Shown: positions 43,001-50,564 of the stretch, one piece after another
Layout: the number at the start of each line of letters is the position of its first letter
Numbering within the stretch: position 1 is the stretch's first letter
NCBI RefSeq assembly: GCF_949628215.1
Contig: NC_134280.1
Location: forward strand, 1,002,501 to 1,066,500
DNA from: Phalacrocorax aristotelis
Lineage: Eukaryota; Chordata; Aves; Suliformes; Phalacrocoracidae
Direction of reading: 5' to 3'
Length of the DNA: 64,000 nucleotides
Translations under genes and position numbers: made by a program
Notes under the pieces: model-generated
Seen by the model: only the letters and a program-made list of their open reading frames with translations
Told to the model about the DNA's origin: nothing
Database searches by the model: none

Positions 43001-46000
43001 ATATTGACTATCATGCAAGTAGCTCATGCAAATTAGCAACCACTTTCACTGCACGTGTTACAATTCAATCAACTAGGGAAGCTGGACTACAGAAAGAGTG
43101 CTCCACTTTATACTAAGGATATCTTCCCTGAAATAAAGTGAAAATTAAGATTTAAAACCAAAATTTGGCAAATCAACTCAAGCTATAGTATTACCGCTGA
43201 TTTTTTCCCCAAGCACAGTGCTTGTGGCTTCTGCTGGGGTCACCTCCAGCCCTGCCGTCCCCAGGCCAGCGAGGTGCTTGGGCACGGGCTCACCTGCAGG
43301 CGCGTGAGCCGCCGCATTCAGCACCCAGCCAGCTCTGGCCCAGGCCTAGTCACACTGTCAGTGTTTGACAGCATCAGTTCTGATACTGTCAAATAGCACA
43401 TACACATGTCACTATATATATAATCTCCATCATACATATATTATATGATATTATATATTACCTATAGTAATAAAGTATGACAATATCACAGTCTAATACG
43501 TCAACATTTGACATATACAGGAGTTCAAGGCGTTACGAGGCACACGCAGACAGCAGAGGTTAAGTCGAAGTGAGGCAGAAATGTCAGTCTTGATGAGCCT
43601 CCCAGGTGGTCTCCCTTCGCTCCCACATACTTACACGCTGGCAGAGATCACCAGATGAGGTACAAAGCTTTGGCTCTTCAGGCGAATTCAGCTTCCACGT
43701 TATTCTTCTGAACAATAAATTCTGTATATTGCCAACTACTTTCACCTCTCCCTCCCCAGCCTACTCATCCCTAGCAGTGCTAAAAACTTTTCTATCCTCC
43801 AAAGTATGGCAGAAACTTTCACATCCCTGAAGTACGGTACACTGATGCAGTTCCAGAACTCATTTTTCCAGGGAGCGGCGGACACAAGGGGGGAGGCGCT
43901 GAGAGGATCTCACACACACACAGAATCACAGGTTGGCAGGGACCTCAGGGTTCATCTAGTCCAACCTTTCTAGGAAGAGCAGAGTCTAAACAAGATGGCC
44001 CAGCACCCCGTCCAGCCGACTCTTGAAGGTGTCCAACGTGGCCGAGTCAACCCCTTCCCTGGGGAGATTATTCCAATGGTGACTGTCCTCACTGTGAAAA
44101 ATTTCCCTCTGGTGTCCAATCAGAATCTCCCCAAGAGCAACTTGTGTTCGTTCCCCCTTGCCCTCTCCACGGGACTCCTTGTAAAAAGGGAGTCTCCATC
44201 TTCTTTGTAGCTACCCCTTAAGTACCGGTACACAGTGATGAGATCCAGCCATTCCCATCCTCGCTCCTTCCTCCGTGGCTGTAAAGGCGACCGCGCCGCC
44301 CCTGTGCCCCTGCAGCTTTCTGCGTTGCAGAGCAAGCATTGCCGTCTGGCTCCCTACACCATCTCTGGGTTTCCCTCAGTAAGCTATTGCATTAAGCGTG
44401 CTTTTTAGTGCTGTATCATTGCAGAGCATACAAACAGCCAGCCAATGCCAGTTTCCTAGCTTGCCTAAGTATCTCCCTGTGACTTGGAGACAACAGTGAC
44501 AAGAAGGAAATTATGAAGACCAATACCACCTGTGACTTAGTCTTGCATGTGTTTTGGTTGATCAAGTTCAGCTGCATATGCTCAGCTTTAAGCTTTAAAA
44601 AAAAGTGAAAAACCCCATCTCAAAATGAGTTTTGCACTATGTTTCCAGCCATGCTTCTTCAGCAAAACAAGCGACTATTTGCAAAGTGTACAACTTAGCT
44701 TCAGGAAAATAACAGAACACAAGAAAAAAACAAAATTCAAAGTTCAGTAAGTTTTGTTCATCATTTGGTTTTGACTATATTTTGGTTTTAAACACTTTAT
44801 TTACAAGGGAGGGCTTACAGCAGAACACAGACCAGAGGCCCAAGCAGACAGCCACTGGCATGGCAGGAACCCAAAGATTAGCACTGAAATACAAGCAAAG
44901 TGATTAGCGCGCTAGGAATTGATATAGATCCGATTTGTCGTGTTGTCAATTAAATGCGAGAGGGAAGAAAAGCTGCATACAGGGATTCCATCTGCAATAA
45001 CGTGATTAGTCTGGCAGTGAACAAGTATGTTTACTGAAATAAGCAATTGCTGTTTATATCTACAACTTCTCAGGCAAGAGTTCCTTGAATGCCTTTGATT
45101 ACACTCTTAGCGAGAAGAAATTTAGTTCGGCAGTTTGAATTCAGTCATGAAGGTATAAAGTGATCTAGTAATCCATAAGGAAGCATTCTTGTTAATTTGC
45201 TAATGTAAGTCTCCAGGTAGGTTTACGGAGTCAAATTCATCATCCTTGTTCATTTAAAAAAAAAAAAAGAAAAAAAGGGAAGTAATTAAAAACCCCCAAA
45301 GCAGGTTCTGATGCATTATCACATTATCACACTCTACTGGATTCACCTCGATGGGCAATTCCTACTGACCAACAGGGTACTGACACACCAAAGAGAGGAG
45401 GATTGCCTGGTGGCCTTAGGGAAAAGACAACCATCTCTGACAGCTCCAAAACAAAGCAGTGCTTCTTCCCTTAATGATTACAGGGACAGGGGAGGAAATA
45501 ATCAGTGGTCTCCGGTTCAAACCTGGCACAAAGAACATCCAGCACTAGCCCGCTTGGCCCGATGCATTAAACCAAAGGCACAAAAAGCAAGAATGCAGCA
45601 GTTCAGTCAGCATCTACAAGGAGGAAGAGAAACTGTTACTTTCATTTCTCTACCACCATTGGTGTTAGAAGCGCTAGTGAAACAGCAAGCAAAGGCTGTA
45701 TCACCTTTGCCATTCAAGTAGCTGAATATTTGAGGCCAAATTAATATGTCTCAGAGGGGTCCAACGTCATCTCAGATGCAATTCCTCTTTTCAGGAGCTT
45801 GCGACTGGTAGTCAGTAGTGTACATGGATTTGAGAGTTTTTGTATTGTTTAACATGAAATTCATTTACAGTGGTAGCACTGAAAAAAACATGAGAGTCTA
45901 CGCACACTTTTGCTTTATCCAAAAACAGTTCAGGAGGGACTAGTTTCTTCAGACCTCTGCACTACCTGCTGTGAAGAGCTCCCCAACTGTCTCCTTTTCT

Positions 46001-49000
46001 CCACAAAAGGGTTTTTCTTTTTAATCTAACCAAAAGCCTCCTTGTCAGACTTATGCGTTTGCCCTCCACAGCACAAGTTGGTAAGCCTGCACACAGAGCT
46101 TGACCAGCTTCCTTAAGGAAGCTGGGTAATGGTTATTAAATATGAAAGAACCACTCCTGTGTGTTTACCGAAAGAGGTCTGGCTTGAATTAGTGTCATTC
46201 CCACTTATTCCCTTACACACAGCATTAAGCTAACCCAGCTTATTAATTCAGCAAATAGCCCAGCGATCAGGTTACTAAACAAGACACAGAAGTGCAATAT
46301 TCATCTATCAGCTTATGAGTTAAATACAACAACAGTTCTGTCATGTCACCACGTGTTCCCATCCTCTCTTTGCTCAGCATGAGCTGAGTGTTGTCAAAAA
46401 AAAAAAACACAAAATAAGGGCAATTTACTAAACTGCTTGTACGTCCGCATATGCCACACACAGATACACATTCCCAGATCATGTTGCCTCAATTGCTGTT
46501 GCAGAAATGTGCTCCAAAACGTCAGCACACATGTGCGTGCACAGAAAAATAAGTTGGGATAAAAATCTTGAAAACCAGGACAGATCTGAATCAGAGTGTT
46601 TGATTTCCACGGCGTACACACTTCACAGCCGTTTACACACAGACAAGATTAACCGTGCTAACTCTGCCATCCTCCTCACAGTCAGACTTTTGACTCTCAG
46701 CCCGAGCAAAGACAACTTAAATTTCAGCATCGGAGATTGCCAGTACTCATCCCTTTTAGTAGGCAAACCACTCAGTACTATGCTCGACTAACAAATCGTA
46801 GAATCACTTGGGTGGGAAAGGACCTTTAGGATCATCGAGTCCAAATGACCTCCCACCCACGCTCAAGGGCCAGAAGTTCAGCACCCTTCAGCTTCTCCCT
46901 CGGAATTACCTGGGACAGCCAAGTTGCACAGAAACGTCAAACGCCAGTTGAGTGAGCACGGAAGACAAAGACAGATCAGCTAGGCTGTGTGCTCAGGATT
47001 ATTAGCCAGCCGAGGCCTTCATCCCCTAACTGGGTGCCCCTAACTCCAGGATGCCGGCCACCGCACAGACATCCAGTCACTGAAGGAGGCAACACGAACA
47101 TGGGTAAAAAAACTGAGCCTTTTATTTCTGTCTCATTATGTGATGGACTCTGTTCTTGAAATAACAACAGATTTCCTACAATATGTAGCCAGTTAGTGCA
47201 CATCTTGGGGCAATATCCTTCCCTGGCGAAGGAAGACAAGATCTTTGCCCTAGCATGTATTTGATTGGCAGGCATTATTAAAAAGACGACACTTGGGCTG
47301 GGGGACATGCCCACAGCTTAGATATGTCAACACAACAAATGGACTGTCCTCCTTTGTGTCAATCCCTCCAGTTATCTTCCACCTGCTGCCCTATATTAGG
47401 TGTTTAAGGCAGCAGCTTTAAGGGCCATCACGTGGGAAACGTGCAAGTTAGTACAACATGAAAACAACATGCTGTTCACTTGACAGATCCATTTGCTTAC
47501 ACATATGCTGGAAATTTTCAGATCCTTTGTAGACTGATCGTACACAATAGCTTTAGAAATTGGGGGACAAGTGGTTATTTCGTTTTGCACACACCACGAT
47601 CACCTGTAAAAATCTGGGGTTTAATCTGCCTCTGGAAAGTCATAATGGCCATCCATTCCCAGAACGGGAATTCCCTGAATTCTGCAATAGCGCATAAGCA
47701 AGTGAGCTATCCAGATCACTTTCCACTTCCAACTCCTTCTCTTATCTAACAGTCCTAAAATTTGAAGCTGCCATTTCTGACAGTAATGAAGCCAGATTGC
47801 AAAATCCTGTGATAAAGACTCCAGAGAGAGTTAGAAACAGTGTTATCAGCTAGGCGCAAGACAAGCAGCCCAATGGGAAGCACACTTTAAATGCTAGGTT
47901 TTATTTTCTGCAACATTTTTTTCTGAAGCCATAAGGATCCTGGCTTATCCACTTTCCAGCTAGGTTCCCCAGAAATGACTCATCTCATTTGCTTTACCAA
48001 TACCTCAGCCGCTGGTACTCCTCCTCCCTATAGAAACAGCCAGAAGATTCATATTATCATTTATCCAGACATAATACACACCTTCACGAAGCTGAGTGAA
48101 CACCATCTCCCATCACCCACTGTTTTACCTTCAGCTAGACCACTACGATCCACTTCTGTTCCTATTTTCAGTTTGCCCAATCTGAATGGCAACTTCTCCT
48201 ACCTGTGTGGTAACTACAGCAGTTCAGAGTAACAGCTGGCCTGGAGAAAGAGCCAACTGATGAAACTTCCAAGGTGAAATGTGAAATGTGAAATGAGCAC
48301 CTGCTCACCTGGCTGCTCAGACTGATACCATCTCAAAGGAGGGACGAGGTAGCTCCTTGGGCTTAGGCTTTTTCCAAACCCAGACTGAACCAAATCAGGC
48401 CAGAGCTCTGCCTGCACCTACCTCAAGTGGTTTATGGAACACTGATGGTAAATACTCTTGCCCAAATGTGAGGAGCCAGCCTCACAGCCCACACCTAACA
48501 CAAGAGGAGAAGACATGTTCCCTTATACACATCTGCTAAGCACAGACACGGTTATTTCATAATTCTAAAGCACAGCACAACTGCATTAAAGTAACGGGCA
48601 TTTATTTGCTTTCAGACGATGAGTTGCTGATCCACACCAGTCCTGCCTGAATCCAGACCATAATGCACGTTCCTTTTACTGATTTCTCCGTGGCTTCTGC
48701 ATCGAGAGGCAAGTCAAAGAGCACGGTGACTCCGACTGTACTGCGAGGAGCAGCTACGCCAATGAATTCTAACGGCAAGAACCAATCCACGAACTGACAG
48801 GGAGATCTACTGCATCCCTCCCTGCTACCACTACTTTAACAGCAAGTCTCCAATGTCACCCTTCACTGCTTGGGGAGTTTATTCCGTCCGTGTGCGTCAG
48901 TCACCTGGAAGACAGCACCGAGCTGTGCCCCGAGCTCACCAGCACCTAGGCTGTGCCCACCCAGATGGAGGGCAATGCCCACCAGAAACAACGGGGGCCT

Positions 49001-49568
49001 CGCCATTGACCTCTTGGGCACAGATCCTATCCTAAAACAGTGTTCAGCTTTTTGAACTGAACAAGAGCTGCCACCATGACTGTTCTGAAGCTGAGATTTT
49101 CACAGGTAGTGCTAGTGGTTTAACTTCAGTCTTCTAGGTTTGAAAATACTGTCCAAACTCTACCTAGTGCTTATACTTTGGTCAGTACCTTCCACTCCTC
49201 CTGCAACTAAGTCAGATCCCTAGCAGTACACAAAGGTCACTTTTTTTAAACATGAAAGATGATTTACAAGAATCTCACTTCCCCACCGGTTAAAGACCTA
49301 CAATAGTGAAACATCATTTAATGCCATCCTCCAGATTAGCACCTACCAAATCAAGCTGAGAGGCTCTTGGCATTCCTTTCCAAACAAAACTATTTGTATA
49401 AGCCTAACATACGCTCAAACAGATTTTAAGTTTCATATTTTATCAGAAATCATAATTAATACTTACGTGTTTGTTTCTATACTGAGAAAATTGAGAGAGG
49501 CCAAAAACTGTTGCTATGGCACCTCCTCCAATGAGAGCAGTTCCTTTCACTGCCTTCTGAAATGCCAT
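3962..49568 (-). CDS. GPD2: GPD2, mitochondrial FAD-dependent glycerol-3-phosphate dehydrogenase (whole split CDS, 16 coding exons)
   Basis: The enzyme (EC 1.1.5.3) oxidises glycerol 3-phosphate to dihydroxyacetone phosphate on the outer face of the inner mitochondrial membrane and passes electrons through FAD to ubiquinone, forming the mitochondrial half of the glycerol-phosphate shuttle. The sixteen exons join to 2184 nt, encoding 727 residues plus TGA, with every phase matching and every intron GT-AG. Visible parts: a hydrophobic, glycine-rich N-terminus (residues 10-27) suited to mitochondrial targeting; the FAD-binding GGGATG (76-81) inside the first family signature (75-92); STKLIHGGVRYL (111-122); SGIRPL (399-404); the second signature GGKWTTYR (434-441); and two EF-hands (loops 636-647 and 672-683) that in this family give calcium activation. 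Length equals the mammalian protein and no reading-frame damage is seen. The identification is close to certain. The span contains introns; exon entries give the exact coding pieces. Confidence 0.98.
4088..7797 (-). other. GPD2 intron 15 (3.7 kb, last)
   Basis: Separates the EF-hand 2 exon from the terminal exon. A CpG-dense patch occupies about 5755-6022. The remainder shows no recognised repeat or exon. Confidence 0.75.
5755..6022. promoter_or_regulatory. CpG-dense patch in the last intron
   Basis: About 29 CpGs by hand count in roughly 270 bp, bounded sharply by A/T-rich sequence near 6022. It lies 1.7 kb upstream of the last exon. Role unknown: a possible internal or antisense promoter, or simply local GC enrichment. 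Confidence 0.35.
7798..7896 (-). CDS. GPD2: GPD2 coding exon 15 (EF-hand 2)
   Basis: 99 nt, phase 0-0, encode residues 654-686. HDILNEVDLNKNGQVELNEF contains a canonical calcium loop from D672 to E683 (D-x-N-x-N-G-x-x-E-x-x-E). This is the better of the two EF-hands and the likely calcium sensor that lowers the Km for glycerol phosphate (known for the family). The acceptor is TTGCCTAG and the donor is GTAGGT. The whole loop sits on one frame-neutral exon. Confidence 0.97.
8020..8098 (-). CDS. GPD2: GPD2 coding exon 14 (EF-hand 1)
   Basis: 79 nt complete codon 627 and encode residues 628-653. The sequence YKKRFHMFDKDKKGFITILD followed by VQRVLE forms a helix-loop-helix with a 12-residue loop D636-D647. 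Loop positions 1, 3, 5 and 12 are D, D, K and D. The lysine at position 5 and aspartate rather than glutamate at 12 suggest weak calcium binding, as in the mammalian protein. The acceptor is ATCTTGCAG and the donor is GTAACG. Confidence 0.97.
8194..8306 (-). CDS. GPD2: GPD2 coding exon 13
   Basis: 113 nt encode residues 590-626 plus two bases of 627: EELEAARKFLYYEMGYKVKS, then DQLTDSSEISLVPSDIE. It links the C-terminal helical domain to the EF-hands. The acceptor is TCGTTGTAG and the donor is GTAAGT. The intron that follows is only 95 nt, the shortest in the gene. Confidence 0.97.
8307..10864 (-). other. GPD2 intron 12 (2.6 kb)
   Basis: Mixed-composition intron. Open frames of 120-146 codons overlap at 9772-10319 on opposite strands without recognisable homology. 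No repeat was identified. Confidence 0.75.
10865..11023 (-). CDS. GPD2: GPD2 coding exon 12
   Basis: 159 nt, phase 0-0, encode residues 537-589: VVYGVKEYARTAVDMISRRT, then RLAFLNVQAAEEALPRIVDI, then MGKELNWSEQKKK. The segment 'CTAVDMISRRTRLAFL' is a hallmark of the C-terminal DAO domain in mitochondrial G3P dehydrogenases (here A-R-T in place of A-C-T). The acceptor is TTGTTCTAG and the donor is GTACAA. Confidence 0.97.
11024..11477 (-). other. GPD2 intron 11 (454 nt)
   Basis: GTATGT donor, TTCTAG acceptor, with an A/T-rich centre near 11240-11310. Nothing else was recognised. Confidence 0.88.
11478..11609 (-). CDS. GPD2: GPD2 coding exon 11
   Basis: 132 nt, phase 0-0, encode residues 493-536: VAQHLASTYGDKAFEVAKIA, then QVTGKRWPIVGKRLVSEFPYIEAE. 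This is the start of the C-terminal helical domain (DAO_C type) that follows the FAD domain in eukaryotic and some bacterial GlpDs. The acceptor is CTCCGCAG and the donor is GTATGT. Skipping would keep the frame. Confidence 0.97.
11610..12127 (-). other. GPD2 intron 10 (518 nt)
   Basis: GTGAGC donor, CCGCAG acceptor. Nothing else was recognised. Confidence 0.88.
12128..12303 (-). CDS. GPD2: GPD2 coding exon 10 (second G3PDH signature)
   Basis: 176 nt complete codon 434 and encode residues 435-492. GGKWTTYRAMAQDTIDAA (434-451) is the second FAD-G3PDH signature, with K436 at the conserved lysine position. It is followed by the linker AHDLKAGSSRTIGLQLQGAE and DWSPTLYIRLVQDYGLESE. The acceptor is GGTTACAG and the donor is GTGAGC, in phase 0. 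Confidence 0.97.
12304..12537 (-). other. GPD2 intron 9 (234 nt)
   Basis: Short intron, GTACTG donor and TTACAG acceptor. Nothing else seen. Confidence 0.9.
12538..12672 (-). CDS. GPD2: GPD2 coding exon 9 (catalytic arginine)
   Basis: 135 nt encode residues 389 (part) to 433 plus one base of 434. VRRGDVLAAWSGIRPLVTDP carries the conserved SGIRPL; R402 aligns with E. coli GlpD Arg317 (from memory), a substrate-phosphate contact. The rest, SISRNHVVTISDSGLVTIA, leads into the second family signature in the next exon. The acceptor, CGGACAG, has a rather broken pyrimidine tract. The donor is GTACTG. Phase is symmetric (1-1). Confidence 0.97.
12673..14712 (-). other. GPD2 intron 8 (2.0 kb)
   Basis: Contains a plus-strand CR1 3' fragment, i.e. 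inserted antisense to the gene. Nothing else was recognised. Confidence 0.75.
12966..13150 (+). mobile_element. CR1 3' end fragment, antisense to GPD2
   Basis: GGCACAGGCTGCCCAGAGAG, then GCTGTGGGGTCCCTTCCCTG, GGACGCGGCCCTGTGCCC, GGGCCCTTCCAACCCC and the terminal GGGATTCTGTGA together are diagnostic of the CR1 3' region. It is 5'-truncated, with no coding remnant left. Confidence 0.88.
14713..14906 (-). CDS. GPD2: GPD2 coding exon 8
   Basis: 194 nt complete codon 324 and encode residues 325-388 plus one base of 389: PDNMGLLDPATSDGRVIFFL, PWEKMTIAGTTDSPTDV and so on to NYLSVDVE. The strand 'RVIFFLPW...TIAGTTD' is the conserved substrate-cap region of GlpD-type enzymes. The acceptor is TTATTTCAG and the donor is GTAAAC. 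Confidence 0.97.
15028..15047 (+). repeat. (AAAAT)4 microsatellite
   Basis: Four perfect AAAAT units, about 120 bp beyond the exon 8 acceptor. Confidence 0.9.
16298..16345 (+). repeat. Two-copy 24-bp purine-rich tandem repeat
   Basis: GGAAGGAGGAT begins at 16298 and again at 16322, with related purine/TAT sequence filling each unit. The second copy is diverged. Confidence 0.6.
18145..18191. repeat. Cluster of short perfect palindromes
   Basis: TAGTGCTTTAAAGCACTA (18145-18162) is an 18-bp perfect palindrome. It is followed by CTTGATAGC...GCTATCAAG (18168-18191, 9-bp stem, 6-base loop). AGTGCT...AGCACT (18164-18179) offers an alternative, competing hairpin. Confidence 0.75.
19202..19346 (-). 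CDS. GPD2: GPD2 coding exon 7
   Basis: 145 nt complete codon 276 and encode residues 277-323 plus two bases of 324. It contains CVINATGPFTDSVRKMDD, the conserved ATGP turn that closes the FAD domain, and GVHIVMPGYY. H316 aligns with the GlpD His233 region (from memory). The acceptor is TTTCACAG and the donor is GTAACG. Confidence 0.97.
19347..20075 (-). other. GPD2 intron 6 (729 nt)
   Basis: The half near exon 6 (above about 19950) is very CpG-rich, and the rest is A/T-rich. No separate feature was seen. Confidence 0.75.
20076..20240 (-). CDS. GPD2: GPD2 coding exon 6 (CpG-rich)
   Basis: 165 nt encode codon 221 (part) to residue 275 plus one base of 276. It begins QHNDARMNLAIALTAARYGA, the conserved D-A-R motif region, and ends RCRDVLT. 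I count 17 CpG dinucleotides in this exon, far above the other coding exons, and the segment PASGKERVCGVRCRD looks more divergent from mammalian GPD2 than its neighbours. The acceptor is CTGCAG and the donor GTGAGG. Phase is symmetric (1-1), so skipping would keep the frame. Confidence 0.97.
20241..34574 (-). other. GPD2 intron 5 (14.3 kb)
   Basis: The largest intron between coding exons. It is mostly A/T-rich and featureless to the eye, with a CpG-dense patch at 27410-27845, a smaller CpG-bearing region at about 28780-29200, a (GT)n run at 24411-24422 and a GT-rich run at 29690-29722. Minus-strand frames of up to 180 codons near 27.7-28.7 kb show no recognisable protein. Confidence 0.65.
27410..27845. 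promoter_or_regulatory. Intronic CpG-dense patch
   Basis: By hand count about 43 CpGs fall in roughly 440 bp, whereas the flanking intron has few. It includes GCGCGTCGCG and a near-CRE AGACGTCA (27686-27693, one mismatch to TGACGTCA). It could be an alternative promoter, the start of a non-coding transcript or an enhancer. A GC-rich repeat is also possible. Confidence 0.45.
34575..34738 (-). CDS. GPD2: GPD2 coding exon 5
   Basis: 164 nt complete codon 166 and encode residues 167-220 plus one base of 221, beginning WWQLPYYWLGIKLYDLVAGS and ending GAIVYYD. It belongs to the FAD-dependent oxidoreductase (DAO) fold. The acceptor follows a long pyrimidine run (T9 then C7, then TGCAG) and the donor is GTACGT. 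The 14.3 kb intron that follows is the largest within the coding region. Confidence 0.97.
34739..35762 (-). other. GPD2 intron 4 (1.0 kb)
   Basis: Intron with a strong pyrimidine tract (T9C7) at its 3' end. No other feature was recognised. Confidence 0.8.
35763..35860 (-). CDS. GPD2: GPD2 coding exon 4
   Basis: 98 nt encode residues 134-165 and two bases of codon 166: YKMVKEALEERANLLEIAPH, then LSAPLPIMLPVYK. The 'ERANLLEIAPHL' region matches the conserved helix of the FAD domain seen in GlpD-family proteins. The acceptor is TATTTTTCAG and the donor is GTAAGC. Confidence 0.97.
35861..36822 (-). other. GPD2 intron 3 (962 nt)
   Basis: A/T-rich intron with GTAATT donor and TTTTTCAG acceptor. 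I see nothing else in it. Confidence 0.8.
36823..36947 (-). CDS. GPD2: GPD2 coding exon 3 (FAD/substrate pocket)
   Basis: 125 nt complete codon 92 and encode residues 93-133. The stretch FSSGTSSRSTKLIHGGVRYL (103-122) is one of the most conserved in the family. R120 and Y121 align with the active-site Arg54 and Tyr55 of Escherichia coli GlpD (alignment from memory). The acceptor is GTAACACAG, the donor is GTAATT after GAGCAG, and the exon ends in phase 0. Confidence 0.97.
36948..40394 (-). other. GPD2 intron 2 (3.4 kb)
   Basis: Non-coding. It includes a (CA)6 microsatellite at 37641-37652. An open frame of 60-120 codons near 37840-38220 exists on each strand, but neither resembles a family I recognise. 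No repeat family was identified. Confidence 0.6.
37641..37652 (+). repeat. (CA)6 microsatellite
   Basis: Six CA units within intron 2, preceded by ACACATTA. Confidence 0.9.
40395..40566 (-). CDS. GPD2: GPD2 coding exon 2 (FAD-binding signature)
   Basis: 172 nt encode residues 35-91 and the first base of codon 92. The exon carries the Rossmann-type dinucleotide-binding motif: FDVLVIGGGATG (70-81) followed by CGCALDAVTRG, a full match to FAD-G3PDH signature 1. The N-terminal half (GALVHVQAAEAV...) is the variable linker between transit peptide and FAD domain. The acceptor is CTTTGTAG and the donor is GTAAGG. A 44-bp alternating purine-pyrimidine tract lies 41 bp upstream of the acceptor (see findings). 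Skipping this exon would shift the frame. Confidence 0.97.
40607..40650. repeat. 44-bp alternating purine-pyrimidine tract ending in (CA)6
   Basis: The pyrimidine-purine alternation is unbroken for 44 bases and includes TGCG, TGTACATGCG and (AC)6. On the sense (minus) strand it is a GT-rich repeat whose near edge is 41 bp from the coding exon 2 acceptor. Confidence 0.85.
43364..43393. repeat. 30-bp near-perfect palindrome
   Basis: The arms TTTGACAGCATCAG and CTGATACTGTCAAA flank a 2-base centre. The single mismatch becomes a G-U pair in minus-strand RNA. Related CTGTCA/TGACAG words lie just outside (43353-43359), hinting at a decayed inverted-repeat element. Confidence 0.7.
43911..44335 (-). 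mobile_element. CR1 retrotransposon 3' fragment with ORF2 C-terminal remnant
   Basis: Read on the minus strand, the element ends with GGTTGGACTAGATGAACC, then CCAACCTGTGATTCTGTG, the classic CR1 3' terminus. Upstream of that, a reading frame of about 70 codons (44335-44120) includes DLITVYRYLRGSYKEDG and RSPVERARGNEHKLLLGRF, resembling the end of the CR1 reverse-transcriptase ORF. A further frame continues toward WNNLPREGVDSATLDTF. The copy is 5'-truncated and inactive, as most CR1 copies are. The tail has expanded to (GT)n. Confidence 0.88.
46795..46880 (-). mobile_element. CR1 3' end fragment
   Basis: The plus strand reads GTAGAATCACTTGGGTGGGA, then AAGGACCTTTAGGATCATCG and AGTCCAA, the reverse complement of a CR1 3' end. 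The left edge is clear. The right edge near 46880 fades into unrecognised sequence. Confidence 0.75.
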
Positions 49569-49574
49569 TTTTTA
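49467..49574 (-). CDS. GPD2: GPD2 coding exon 1 (start codon)
   Basis: The exon has only six untranslated bases (TAAAAA) before ATG at 49568, so the rest of the 5' UTR must lie in upstream exon(s). The start context has A at -3 and G at +4, a strong Kozak match. Residues 1-34 begin MAFQKAVKGT and run through a glycine/alanine/isoleucine-rich hydrophobic stretch, then QYRNKH. This is the expected mitochondrial transit region. The acceptor is TTCTTACAG and the donor GTAAGT follows AAACAC. It ends in phase 0. Confidence 0.95.
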
Positions 49575-50564
49575 CTGTAAGAAAAGAAGATAAAAATTAA
49601 TAGGCAGTTTTACCATGTTAGAATCTAGGCTACACAGAATAGACCATTTGCAGAAACTAATGACAATGTTGTGACAAGTTCAAACTTAGCGAATTAATAT
49701 ATTGCTACCCTATTTTCATTGCAGTATTAATAATTTCTAAACAAAGTCTAGACAGAGGCAAGCCAGTATGCTCTGGTATTTGCCATGAAAGCTGAATGAT
49801 AAAAGAGTATTTAGATATACAAGTAGATGTACGCACACCCCCATTTAAACTCTAAGTGCTCATGTATGTGACGAGTGCTTACAATACTGTGGCAGAAGTG
49901 GAACAAGAACAGCCTGTCATCAGCCAGATGGCCACCAGATCCTTATCACAACAGAACAGCTGATCTGCTTGACAAGATCACCTTTAGCTACCCTCCCATC
50001 CCATCAAGCTATTTCTACAGCCACATTTGCCTAACGGCACTCCATCCCGCCTTCCAGCCGGGCACTGTGATCGCGGTATTCACCATATACCAGCCAAGCT
50101 TGTCCTACCCAGGAGTGGTGGAGAAGTGATGCACCGCTAGTCAAGCAGCGGGTCCTTCAGTGAGAAGCAGCAGCAGAGACAGTGGGCAAGATTAAGTGGC
50201 TTGACATAAGCGCAGAACTTTGTCATCTGCTACAGAGGGTTTAAAACTAGCCCTATGTGGGTCAGGCAAATTCTTAAAAGACCCAGTGTTCAGATACTGA
50301 ATAGAAAATTTGCATGGAACTGACCTGAATCTTAAGCAGGCACAACCTAATCCATCTTCCCAGGACCGCAGCGGCTCGCATCACATTAGAAACAACATAT
50401 ATCAAGTTTGAAGGACTCCCGTCAGTGCTCCAAGCCCTCCGGCTATGAAGATATCTTTGTCCAAGCTCCAGATTCACCCAGCAGTCTCCATACAGGAGAT
50501 TTAGTGCCGTTAAGGCTTACAGCAGAAGCAGGCAACGCATACAGCCCCGTGCCAACACTGGAAC

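Larger units (their letters stand above)
40567..49466 (-). other. GPD2 intron 1 of the coding region (8.9 kb)
   Basis: Non-coding. It carries two minus-strand CR1 remnants, an A/T-rich (TA)-like stretch at about 43410-43470, a 30-bp palindrome at 43364-43393, a GC-rich patch at about 43240-43345, and the alternating purine-pyrimidine tract next to the exon 2 acceptor. No gene was recognised. Confidence 0.7.
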
